NCBI GenBank assembly: GCA_007449985.2
Contig: VIIQ02000054.1
Location: 248,001-312,000 of the forward strand
Direction: 5' to 3'
From: Desmodesmus armatus
Lineage: Eukaryota; Chlorophyta; Chlorophyceae; Sphaeropleales; Scenedesmaceae
Length of the DNA stretch: 64,000 nucleotides
Positions within the stretch are counted from its first letter, which is position 1; each line of letters begins with the position of its first letter. Positions 10,870-19,595 of the stretch are shown piece after piece. The notes beneath the pieces are model-generated. The model made no database searches. It worked only from the letters and a program-made list of their open reading frames with translations, and had not been told where the DNA came from. Made by a program: the position numbers and the translations under genes.

Positions 10870-12820
10870 GGCAGGGATCAGACCAGGCACAGCAGCATAC
10901 AAAGGCACAAAGGTGAAGACATCGCATGAAATGTGCGTTGATAAGGATGCTATTCTGAACAGTTGGTTGGCAAGGTCTGGTCAGCACCTGTGGAAGGCCA
11001 CCCGCTGCTTGACCTCAGGAGGCCTCCTTGGCTGTCAGTCTGTGAACTCAATCCAAGAGAACGAATGAATTTAAAACATCGATACTGCCTATTCTTCTTG
11101 CGTGGCGTTCAGCACAGCTGATAGGCTGACACTGGTGGAACTGCAGTCCACCTGTCAAGAAGACAAACAGATGAAAAATGAACAGTCCAGCAGATTGGGA
11201 ACTGATGCTGTTTTCGTCCGTACTTGACTTTCTTCTCGACGTGCGACAGTATTTATGGCACTGCCAGCCGGACCAGAGAAGGTCGGCCAGGTTGACACTG
11301 GCAAGGTTGACGGCTGGAATGTCTATGGAAGGTTGGTCTCCAAGGTTGACATGGTTGCATCACTTATCGTTACTTATCGCATTACTTATCGCACCACCTA
11401 TGCGTGCTTTTGTTGCAGACCCACAGTATCCCCTCTCTGGAAGGACACATGCAGGTCGGATTGCCTGTCAGCACCAGGGTCACTGACCCAGTGTGGCAGC
11501 AGGGATTTAGGGTTGGTTTGCACAGTCTAGGAAGTGTTATGTGACCCCTTGTACACCATGCCTGTGATGTGATGCGCTTTGCTGCAACTGCTGAGTTCAA
11601 GGATGTCAACCAATGAAAGCACCGTTTTGCTGTACAGTAAAGAAAGAAAGAAAGAATCCGATACACCCCCTCTGTATTGTAACGCCATAGGATTCCTCCC
11701 ATTGGCCTCGCATCCTGTAAGGACGGCTCATCTCATGCATGCTCGAGAGTAAACCGTTTAGTGTTGTGCTGTGCATCAGATCACGTCTGTTGTTCAAGGT
11801 AAAGCTGTGTGCATTTCAGCTGTAGCACAGTGACAGGAGCCTCGAAGGCAGCCAGACAACAGGCCCTTGCTTGGGAGCACATCCATGCGGCACTGGCGGC
11901 CACATCTGGCAGGTCTGCTCATGCGCAGACCACCAGCCCCACAGCACTGATGGCAGCATGCCAATGGGCTGTGCTTGTACCCGAACCACTTGTATACATA
12001 CACAATAGGCTGCGGTTATGTTGCTCTATGTGGACAAGAGGAGGTCAGGCACATGTGCAGCTGACTGTGGCACCTCGGGTTCAACTGCACATGCGCCAGA
12101 CCTCCTCCCAGCCATGCTGCGGGACAGCATGCTGATGAGGGTGCACAGCTGCAGCAACAGCGTTGTTGTGAGCAGCAGGAAGCAAGCGCAGACCAAGCAA
12201 GGGGCAGCAGTGACAGCAAGCAGCAGCAACAGCAGGCCCTGACGCCAGTATGTTGGCGCTGGGTGCTTATGTTGCTGCCTCAGCTGTCACCAGGGTTTTG
12301 CTGCTCCCCCTTCAAGGCTCTCTTCAAACCTGTGCCTCGACAATTGTTGCAAGGGTGCCATGTTGTGACGCAGTGCGGTGCTATAGCACCAAACAGACGC
12401 GCTAGTCAGACTGTTGAGTGTCATGGAATGTTTCTCCAGGACGGCCAGTACTTCAATGCAATGTGTGATACATGCGTGTGGACAGGTTATGCTTTTTTGT
12501 GAGCTGCCGCTTGTTTGCGCCAAGTTTCACATAGAACTGTTCAGCACAACGGCAGTGGCGCGCTTATCTGCGGTGGCAGTGCCTGCAGCACAGCATGGCA
12601 TGTCATGCCTGCCGGTGGCCGCCACAGGCCAGCCAGCAGTGTCAATATGGTTTGCTGGCAGGCCTGCTTCGAAGCCTCCCGAATTCAGTGCTCGCCAACT
12701 GCCACCCAGTTCTGCTTACTAAGTTACTGAGTTGTCCTCTCGGTTGTTTGCATCCAGCTGCCAAGCAAAGGTGCCTTAGGACCTACCGGCGGTGTCCTGA
12801 GCACATATCAGCTTCAACAT
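10870..12820. other. Intergenic, no gene recognised apart from a hairpin
   Basis: Frames are short and lack exon-like splice signals. An (AAAG)n tract is at about 11639-11655. A strong hairpin at 12039-12106 is listed separately. Confidence 0.4.
12039..12106. ncRNA. miRNA-precursor-like hairpin
   Basis: Positions 12039-12064 pair with 12081-12106: 26 paired positions with only three mismatches (A47/A98, A51/C94, C61/A84 in the last two digits), closing a 16-base loop. Arm length and isolated internal mismatches resemble plant and algal miRNA precursors. It could also be the remnant of a small inverted-repeat transposon. Strand of transcription is unknown and no target was sought. Confidence 0.35.
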
Positions 12821-12824
12821 GGGT

Positions 12825-13410
12825 CTGTTACACCAAGGGTTCCTGATACACCCACACACGCTGCAAGCCCCAACTTTCGAAATACTGTCAGCGGACAAAG
12901 GCTATCCTGCCCCATGATTCTTGCTTCAGCTCAACATTGCCGACAAATATTAATCCTCTCAAAGCTTCTGATTATACACGGATGAGTTGTGCCAACACAA
13001 CAGCATGTCTGCTGGCAAGTGCGGCGCCACCAGAGGTCATGACACGCGGTGATCAATCACCGTGCAAGTCGCGCATTTGATGAGTGTGCATCTTGCAGCA
13101 CACACGCGGTCATGACACGCGGTCCTGATCAAAAGTAAATGCACCAGAGCAGCACTGTGGATGCAACTTGCCCAGTTGATAATCACAATGAACCACTATA
13201 GCAGTGGAGAATGGATGCCAGATCACCGAGGCTTGACGGCTGCCCTAACTTAGGGCCTCATTGGTGCCCAGCAGAATTTGTGCATCTTGCAGCACATACT
13301 GGATTGGCTCAGGGTCAGCATATGACCTTCTTGAATGGCGCACGTGCAGCTGCAAATAATGGGATGCCCGGCCCTCAGAGGGAGGTGAGAACACTATGTG
13401 TAGTGATCTT
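12825..13410. repeat. Dispersed repeat, copy B (extended)
   Basis: The first 375 bases match copy A at 5140-5560. The continuation, with TGCATCTTGCAGCACAT and later CCTCAGAGGGAGGTGAG(A/G)ACAC, matches a third partial copy at about 50320-50645. No coding capacity seen. Confidence 0.6.
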
Positions 13411-13439
13411 TTTGATGTAAGCGTTACAATCGTTCATCT

Positions 13440-14930
13440 GCATTCAACACACCACACTGCACAACACCACACATCACATGTTACAGTGAGTACTGTAGTC
13501 ACAGGAACCGAGTATCCTTGCTGTATCGACCTCATCGACATCCACTGTAGACCGACACACTGACACATGCTTCATGCAGGCTGTCCAATTGACACACTTT
13601 CTTTCTCACTCTCATCACGACACCCTGATACTGTGTAGTGTCCACTTCACCACAACAGGCTGATCACTGCATTCTCACTGCAGTCTCACCCATCTCTACA
13701 CACGTCAGTCTCCAACTGCTGGACTAACGCTCAGCCTGCTCGACAACTGCGTGGCTACGCCTCCTACCCCCCCAGAGCAGGAAGAGCGGAAGGACAGTAC
13801 CCGCCTCAAATCCTCCTGACTGCACCACTGCAGAAAAAATTGAAGGAAGCAATATCCCAACACACACAACCCCACCAGCCACACACACCTTGCACCCACC
13901 CTGCCAACACACCCGCACAAGCATCTGCAAGGCCACAGGGGCGCCTGTAACACAGTACACCACACAAAGTGAACAATGCAGACAAAAGACCAGCCAACTC
14001 TGCGGAAAGCACCAACCACGGAAGGGAAACAAAAGAAGGATCACCACAGAAGAGAGCACCCGTGTGCCCAAGAGGCAAAACAGAGCAGAACAGACCTCCA
14101 CAACTGAAAGGGGAGCCAGCTCAACCCTCAGTCAAGTGGAGAACATGGGAATGATACATCCATGTGAACAAGGCAGACAGACAGGCATCAGGGGAGCCAC
14201 TCAACCCTGGAACAAGTAGACAAGAGGAGGGGGATGCAGCGCATGGTGCACTCCCGTTCCAGAGACATCAGGGGAACCACGTTCAACCCTGGAACAAGCA
14301 GACAAGAGGAGGGGAATGTAGCGCATGGTGCACTCCCGATCCAGACACAAGCAAGTAAACACTGCAGGACAAGAAGATCACGCCAAACTGAAACAAGGCG
14401 TAGCCAGGGCACCAAGGTCCACACAGTATCAAGGGATCGGCACAGCCGACAAGGGACCCTGGCCTGAACGTACGCACAGCACACAAACAAAGACGAAAAG
14501 TGAACATAATACGCACGAAGAGGTTCTACTGAACCTGCCGCTAACATAAGTAGGGCACCCACGTCCAGCCAGCACCTCCTACGGCACAAGCCATCACCAT
14601 CACCTTTTACAACAAGGACGGAAAGACGGCACGCAATGGGCCAAGCAGGCACACCACGTGTCCACCAAAAGAACAAACCACGAGCAATGCATGCAGAATG
14701 GAAAGCATCAAGCAACAAGGAAAGCACGCCAACCTGCCAAGGAGAATGTAAGTGTGGGCGATTGTGACGGCACCCAAGACCAACCAGAAAAGCGCACACA
14801 CGCACCACAACAGAAAACTGAAAGCACACAAACAAGCTAGACCTACACCACCTCAAAGCACTTACCAACCAAACCAGACAAGTGTGCCGCTAGAGCACAC
14901 ACCAGCTGCGCGCTGCTGCCAGAAAAAAAA
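13440..14930. other. G-poor, C/A-rich strand-asymmetric tract
   Basis: The plus strand is strikingly poor in G and T and rich in CACA/AACC words, so a minus-strand transcript would be G/U-rich. A minus-strand open frame of 226 residues (14188-14868) reflects this bias and has no recognisable domain. The tract follows the Gln-rich ORF on the minus strand and may be its long 3' UTR or part of the same mobile unit. Confidence 0.4.
14191..14350. repeat. Tandem repeat, two units of 80 bases
   Basis: Units start GGGGAGCCACTCAACCCTGG (14191) and GGGGAACCACGTTCAACCCT (14271). Both continue with GACAAGAGGAGGGG and GCGCATGGTGCACTCCCG and differ at only a handful of positions. Confidence 0.85.
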
Positions 14931-14936
14931 AACGCA

Positions 14937-16313
14937 CTACGGGGGACCGGGGCCTCCAACTGACCTAGACCAGGGCACCTGGTCTAAGCCACCAGCAGTG
15001 CGCTCAGGGAGCTGCACTGGCTGAGCTGCTGCTGCTGCTGCTGAGAAGGGAAGACCGACTCGGCTGCGAACCTGCGGAGCTGCAGATGCGTAGCCACCAA
15101 ACACAAATGCGCCAGAAAAACCACCTGATGCAAGGGCCAAACAAGAAACAGACGGGGAGGGGACAAGTGCGAAGTCCCCAGAACCACCCACAGGAGCAAC
15201 CACCAACGGCAACACACTGCTGCGTGTGTCGTCAAAGGCATCATCCTGCCAGCCACCGTTGCCGCTGGGGGCAAGGCTGACCGGGCTGTTGCTGCCAGAA
15301 GGGAAAGCTGTGACAGGGCTGCTGTTGCCACTGCTGCTGGAGAAGGCAGCAGCAGAGACGGGGCTGCTGCAGCCGCTGCTGGCACTAGGGGCAGCAAGAG
15401 GCGGGTACCCAGGGGGTGTGCCAGCCTCCTGACTGTCAAACTGCTGCGGGGCATCTAGCTGCTGTTGCTGGGCAGCCCACTGCCGCCACAGCTGCAGCTC
15501 AGCAGCCATGCTGTCATGCTGCTGCACCACCTGCCGCAGCTCGGCTTGGCTGCTGCAAGCTTTGCCGTACCAGTGCTGCACCTCTGCAGTCAACTGGTTG
15601 TGCATGGAAGCTGCCTCATGCAACTGGTGTTGAGACAACTGCAGGTCCTGCTGTAGCTGACGGACCTGTTGCTGCAAGGGCTGGACAGACTGCTGGGTAG
15701 CCTCTAGCTGGTCCTGTAAGCGACACTGCTGCTGTTGAGACTGCTGTTGGGTCTGCTCCAGCTGCGACTGTACCTGGATGACCTGGGTTTGCAGCTGAAT
15801 AACCTGGAACTGGAGCTGGATACACTGGTCCTGCTGCTCTTGAAGCTGCAAGCGCTCCCGCTGGTTGTACTGTAACTGCTGCTGTTGGGCCTGCTGCTCC
15901 GCGCATTGAAGCTGCTGCTGGGAACACTGTAGCTGCTGCTCCAGCTGTTCAGACCGACTGTTGGAGTGCTCAAGCTGCTGCTGCAGCTTGGTGACCTCCT
16001 GCTGGAGTTGCTGCTCCTGTCCAAGTGACTGCTGCTGAAGCCGGTCCTGCAACAGCTTGGACAGCTCATACCACTGGTGGGCCTCTGCGGACAGCTGATC
16101 CTGCTGTGACTCTGCCTGCTGCAGTAGCTGCTCCAGCTGCCGGGCCCGCTGCTCAGAAAGCTCCAGCTGCCGCTGCAGCTGACTGGCCTGTTCCTGTGCT
16201 GCAGCACGCTCTGCCTCAGCATGCTGCAACTGCTGTGACTGGCTGCCTTGCGTGAGAAACTGCTCATCCACCTCCACGAAACGACCGAATCCGTAAGGCA
16301 GAATTCGGACCAT
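14937..16313 (-). CDS. Gln-rich coiled-coil protein, single exon, unknown function
   Basis: An uninterrupted 458-codon frame starts MVRILPYGFGRFVEVDEQFL. Residues of about 25-290 are a near-continuous heptad-like Gln/Leu/Glu coiled coil (LQQQ, QLEQ and QLQ units). A Ser/Pro/Gly-rich segment of about 300-390 follows, with repeated SSP, NSPV and SGS motifs, and the C terminus is Ala/Pro-rich, ending TAG. No introns are evident, unlike most neighbours. No enzyme domain was recognised. The regular CAG/CTG tract means chance openness must be considered, but the Ser/Pro half and the distinctive N terminus are not simple repeats. A gag-like ORF of a retroelement is one alternative, given the asymmetric tract and tandem repeat downstream. 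Confidence 0.5.
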   Translation of the reverse strand: MVRILPYGFGRFVEVDEQFLTQGSQSQQLQHAEAERAAAQEQASQLQRQLELSEQRARQLEQLLQQAESQQDQLSAEAHQWYELSKLLQDRLQQQSLGQEQQLQQEVTKLQQQLEHSNSRSEQLEQQLQCSQQQLQCAEQQAQQQQLQYNQRERLQLQEQQDQCIQLQFQVIQLQTQVIQVQSQLEQTQQQSQQQQCRLQDQLEATQQSVQPLQQQVRQLQQDLQLSQHQLHEAASMHNQLTAEVQHWYGKACSSQAELRQVVQQHDSMAAELQLWRQWAAQQQQLDAPQQFDSQEAGTPPGYPPLAAPSASSGCSSPVSAAAFSSSSGNSSPVTAFPSGSNSPVSLAPSGNGGWQDDAFDDTRSSVLPLVVAPVGGSGDFALVPSPSVSCLALASGGFSGAFVFGGYASAAPQVRSRVGLPFSAAAAAAQPVQLPERTAGGLDQVPWSRSVGGPGPP

Positions 16314-17029
16314 GCTGCAGGAGGGTCTGGGAGTGACTAGCTGAAGGGGCTAGGAGTGAGAGACCGCTAGGGTGCTGCCTCTAGGACAGCATGCCCTCCG
16401 ACTCCACCATAAGGACTGAATTGCTGCGACTAGAAAGGGAGAGGGATGCTGCCCACAATCGCGACGCGAGAGGTGAGCACCACTAGCGATCTTCAGATGT
16501 AAAATCTCAAGAGACACAGAAGATAACTGGAACCCAGGAGAGACACTCAATTAACTGAGTTTGAAACCTGAAACGACAACTGAGAGCTCGGGAGACCACG
16601 TCTATCGACCGAGACTGAACACAGACAACTGGCTGACAACTGGCTCTGGCTGCTCTAACGGGCCAAAAGCTGGCGAGCCCGGGGTTACGACGGCTACATG
16701 TCTGTAAGCTAGATCCATGCACCACCAATGAATGTGGCGGGTGCACGGCCTAAATGGCTGGGCTGGCAACTGGCAGAGTAACTGCATCACACATGTCACA
16801 CCTGTAATGCAAGCTGCTCTGACAGGTGTACACAAAAGCACGCATGCACCAATAAGAACGCTACATATGAACAGCAAAGCTGATAGATACATTATTCTTG
16901 GGTCACAGTGGGACGACATGCAACATTTTGGGTTGCACTGGGCGTCACCGTGACGCGAGGTGCAACCGGTTGCAATACAGGCTAACACACAACCAGGAGA
17001 CACAACCAGGGCCTTGAAGGCATGCATGC
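16314..17029. other. Spacer upstream of the Gln-rich ORF
   Basis: No credible gene. On the minus strand it is the leader of the Gln-rich ORF. Weak short repeats (CAACTGGCTGACAACTGGCT near 16628) are present. Confidence 0.35.
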
Positions 17030-17253
17030 AGAGGGCAATGCGCTCGTCACTCAACAAGTGCAGCAATACAAAACACAGTGAAAAGAAAGATAGGACAGGT
17101 GTCTTTTTTATAATCGTGGTGCACATTCACACACTGTACAGACTATGTGGCAGGTTGCAGATGGCAAGCCTGCCCTAGCAGTGCAACCAAACACTGTACA
17201 GAAAGGTACTACCAAGACATTCAATATGTGTGCGCATGCTCTGCGCATTGATT

Positions 17254-17722
17254 CTACAGGCGCTTGCTGCCGCCCCTGCCGCCGCCGGGCAGCATGCGCC
17301 TTGCGCCCAGCTCTGTATCGGCCTGCTGCTGCTGGCTGGTAAGTGTAGTGGTTGTCAGCAGGTGCTTGCTGCCACCCCTGCCACCGCCAGGCAGCATGCG
17401 CCTTACACCCAGCTCTGTATCGGCCTGCTGCTGCTGGCTGGTGAGTGTAGTGGTTGTCAGCAGGTGCTTGCTGCCACCCCTGCCACCGCCGGGCAGCATG
17501 CGCCTTGCACCCAGCTCTGTATCGGCCTGCTGCTGCTGGCTGGTGAGTGTAGTGGTTGTCAGCAGGTGCTTGCTGCCACCCCTGCCACCGCCAGGCAGCA
17601 TGCGCCTTGCACCCAGCTCTGTATCGGCCTGCTGCTGCTGGCTGGTAACTGTAGTGGTTGTCAACAGGTGCTTGCTGCCGCCCCTGCCACCGCCAGGCAG
17701 CAAGCGCATGGGGCCTCTCTCC
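17254..17722. repeat. 102-base coding tandem repeat of peptide precursor 1
   Basis: Four and a half units of 102 bases differ at very few positions, suggesting recent unit duplication or gene conversion. The opposite strand is also open throughout because of the repeat composition. Confidence 0.9.
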
Positions 17723-17877
17723 TGCTGTACTGAGCTGCCTTGGACTGCTGCCACCAGGTAGTCCCGCCTAATCCCACCAGCCAAGTGCTTGCTTGAGCCC
17801 AGGTCGCTGGCAGTTGCACCAACAGCTGCCGAGTGCAACAGGCACACACACAGAATTAGGACCAACGACTTGGCCAT
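17254..17877 (-). CDS. Secreted multi-copy peptide precursor, copy 1
   Basis: The frame encodes about 207 residues from MAKSLVLILCVCLL, a clear signal peptide probably cleaved after about residue 23. This Met is preferred to one three codons upstream because the paralogue starts here. Next come DLGSSKHLAGG, a dibasic RR, and then five copies of a core LPGGGRGGSK(H/R)L. Four are preceded by ARRM or VRRM; the first is preceded by GPMRL. The 19-residue spacers (TTTT(L/V)TSQQQQADTELG(A/V)) are nearly identical, giving a 34-residue, 102-base unit, and the last core ends the protein. Signal peptide, dibasic sites and multiple identical cores are the layout of peptide-hormone or pheromone precursors. 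The GGGR within each core could also be an amidation site. No known family was recognised. Confidence 0.75.
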   Translation of the reverse strand: MAKSLVLILCVCLLHSAAVGATASDLGSSKHLAGGIRRDYLVAAVQGSSVQQERGPMRLLPGGGRGGSKHLLTTTTVTSQQQQADTELGARRMLPGGGRGGSKHLLTTTTLTSQQQQADTELGARRMLPGGGRGGSKHLLTTTTLTSQQQQADTELGVRRMLPGGGRGGSKHLLTTTTLTSQQQQADTELGARRMLPGGGRGGSKRL

Positions 17878-18039
17878 TCTAATCACAGGTACTGCAGAAG
17901 TTGAAGGCTGCGATGAATGCTAATGATCTTGACGAAATATACGTGTGCGATCGCTTTGGTTGCTAAGAATGATCGTCACAAGTGAGCACTTGCGAGTTGC
18001 TTTGTTGAGGGCAGTGTCTATTCAGTCACCGCAATCCAC

Positions 18040-18047
18040 CTTATATG
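18040..18047 (-). promoter_or_regulatory. TATA box of peptide precursor 1
   Basis: Minus-strand CATATAAGG lies about 164 bases before the ATG. The paralogue has CTTATAAGG at the same distance. Confidence 0.65.
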
Positions 18048-18091
18048 GGCTCGTTTCGAGTGTGATCAAGGAATGACGCCCGCACACCGGG

Positions 18092-18190
18092 TGACCGGCC
18101 GGTCAGGATGGAAGTTGCGGAACCTGCGGCCTGCTGCGCATGGAGGGCGGTGCCTGGAAGGTCGGTCCCTCACTCGGTGGTGACCGGTCG
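18092..18190. promoter_or_regulatory. Palindromic promoter motifs TGACCGGCCGGTCA and TGACCGGTC
   Basis: The 14-base perfect palindrome TGACCGGCCGGTCA (18092-18105) and TGACCGGTC (18181-18189) flank GGAAGGTC (18156-18163). GGGACCGGTGACTGACC follows near 18296. All are kept in the second copy while intervening bases vary, as expected for binding sites of a dimeric regulator. Confidence 0.5.
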
Positions 18191-18390
18191 GTGGCAGGGC
18201 TGCAGGTTGTACGCCGAAACAAGTCTCTTTATCGAAAAGCAGGAAAGACAAGAACTAATAAGCACACGGGAAGGCTGTTTCAAGGACCTTTGGTGGGACC
18301 GGTGACTGACCATCCAGCGCTATGCGTGGTGATCTGGACAGCACATCCTCTTTGGAAACAGGCATTGCATACCATGATTATTTCTGAAAA

Positions 18391-18448
18391 TGTTGCACAC
18401 GAAGGTTGCAACAGGTTTTATATGTTGCACACGAAGGTTGCAACAGGT
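18391..18448. repeat. Two direct 26-base repeats
   Basis: An identical 26-mer starting TGTTGCACACGAAGG occurs at 18391 and 18423, separated by six bases (TTTATA). Confidence 0.9.
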
Positions 18449-18449
18449 A

Positions 18450-19595
18450 AATGGCACAGGATCACTCAGGATGCATCTACTGCTGCTGTTGCTGTCGTGA
18501 AAGCTGGAGCTGGGTGGATGAGGCTGGCGCAGGAGCAGACACATCACACCACATCATCCTCGTGGTTTTTGCAAGTCAAACTGCTGTTACACGCTACCAC
18601 AACCTCACAGACAGGCCAATGCCTGCAGGCTGCACCTTTATTGCTTGGTTTTACCAGGCTGCACCTGTTGGCGCTGATACCGGCTGACCACACTTAATGC
18701 AGACAAGTGGGGTTGGGTTCTGCACCAAACCAAAAACAACATAACACGACGTGAAGGTCACGTTGCAGGGACGACCAAGCCATCACTTCTAGCAGCATGC
18801 GCTGTCAAAGTCTCGAAAGACCCGGGTATGCGGGGGTCCAAGCCAAGCTCACTGAGGGGGGGAGTCCCCATACTGCGCCATATGGACACATCAGTCCCAC
18901 CCTAGAGCACCGCAACTATCAGGTGCTGCTTGGCCCCCAGAGTGCAGCTTCAACGTGCTGGTCCTGCATGACATGCAGCCCCACGTCGTCAGCACAAACA
19001 CTCTGTGCATGAGAGAGAGTGTGTGTTGGTGTGTACAAGGCTGTCTTCATGCAGCTAGCCAGCTACTAGCCTAGTAGGGCCATTGCACAACCTGTAGCAG
19101 AGGGTGGGGCCAACTTGGGTGGTTGACCACACACAAGGTGACCACCCACAGGGTCCTGACTGACCGTGCAGATGCACAAACACACTCGCGACACCCTCAG
19201 GCTGGGATCCCTTGGCCTACGAGTATACTCAGTATACTCAGTATACTCGCGCACCTGTCAGAGTCAGCACTGATGCGTCCTGGACGCTGGTGATCAGCAC
19301 TGCCAGACAGACAGAGCAGGCCAAACCAGCACTGCCGCAGATTGGTTGCAATAACCAATGGTGTCACATGCAGCACTCTAATCCTTGACTGTTGCAGTGC
19401 ACAACTCTCCAAGGCCACAACCCACTCCCACAAGCTACTAGACAATCAGTGCAAGCCACTCACTCAATGCTGTACACAATTGACAGGACACAAAGCAGGC
19501 GTGCGCTGCACGCAAGGCTTGGTCAGCAAACACACCCCACCCCGCAAGATACACAACAAAACGGACGGCCTCCTTCTCGCAATCACAAAGCAATG
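18450..19595. other. Intergenic, no gene recognised
   Basis: Only short frames. A three-unit repeat of AGTATACTC lies at 19222-19248. The right end is the 3' flank of the haloperoxidase-lectin gene. Confidence 0.4.

Larger units (their letters stand above)
17030..18350. repeat. Segmental duplication, copy 1 (peptide precursor plus promoter)
   Basis: This block matches 50785-52185 in the same orientation. The match includes the 3' flank (GCATGCATGCAGA, ACACTGTACAG), the coding repeats, the leader, the TATA region and about 300 bases upstream with palindromes. Upstream similarity is very high around 18066-18180 and falls off beyond about 18350. Confidence 0.85.

Noticed and set aside
14188..14868. 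226-codon minus-strand frame in the G-poor tract
   Set aside because: It crosses the 80-base tandem repeat and looks like a composition artefact; no similarity or start context supports it.
17254..17722. CRISPR-like regular repeats
   Set aside because: Units are 102 bases, contiguous, in frame and coding. There are no unique spacers and the setting is eukaryotic.
17264..17761. Long plus-strand frames (about 165 codons) opposite peptide precursor 1, with repeats such as LSAGACC or VSACCCWL
   Set aside because: Both strands are open because of the 102-base repeat composition. Only the minus strand gives a signal peptide, TATA box and a conserved paralogue.
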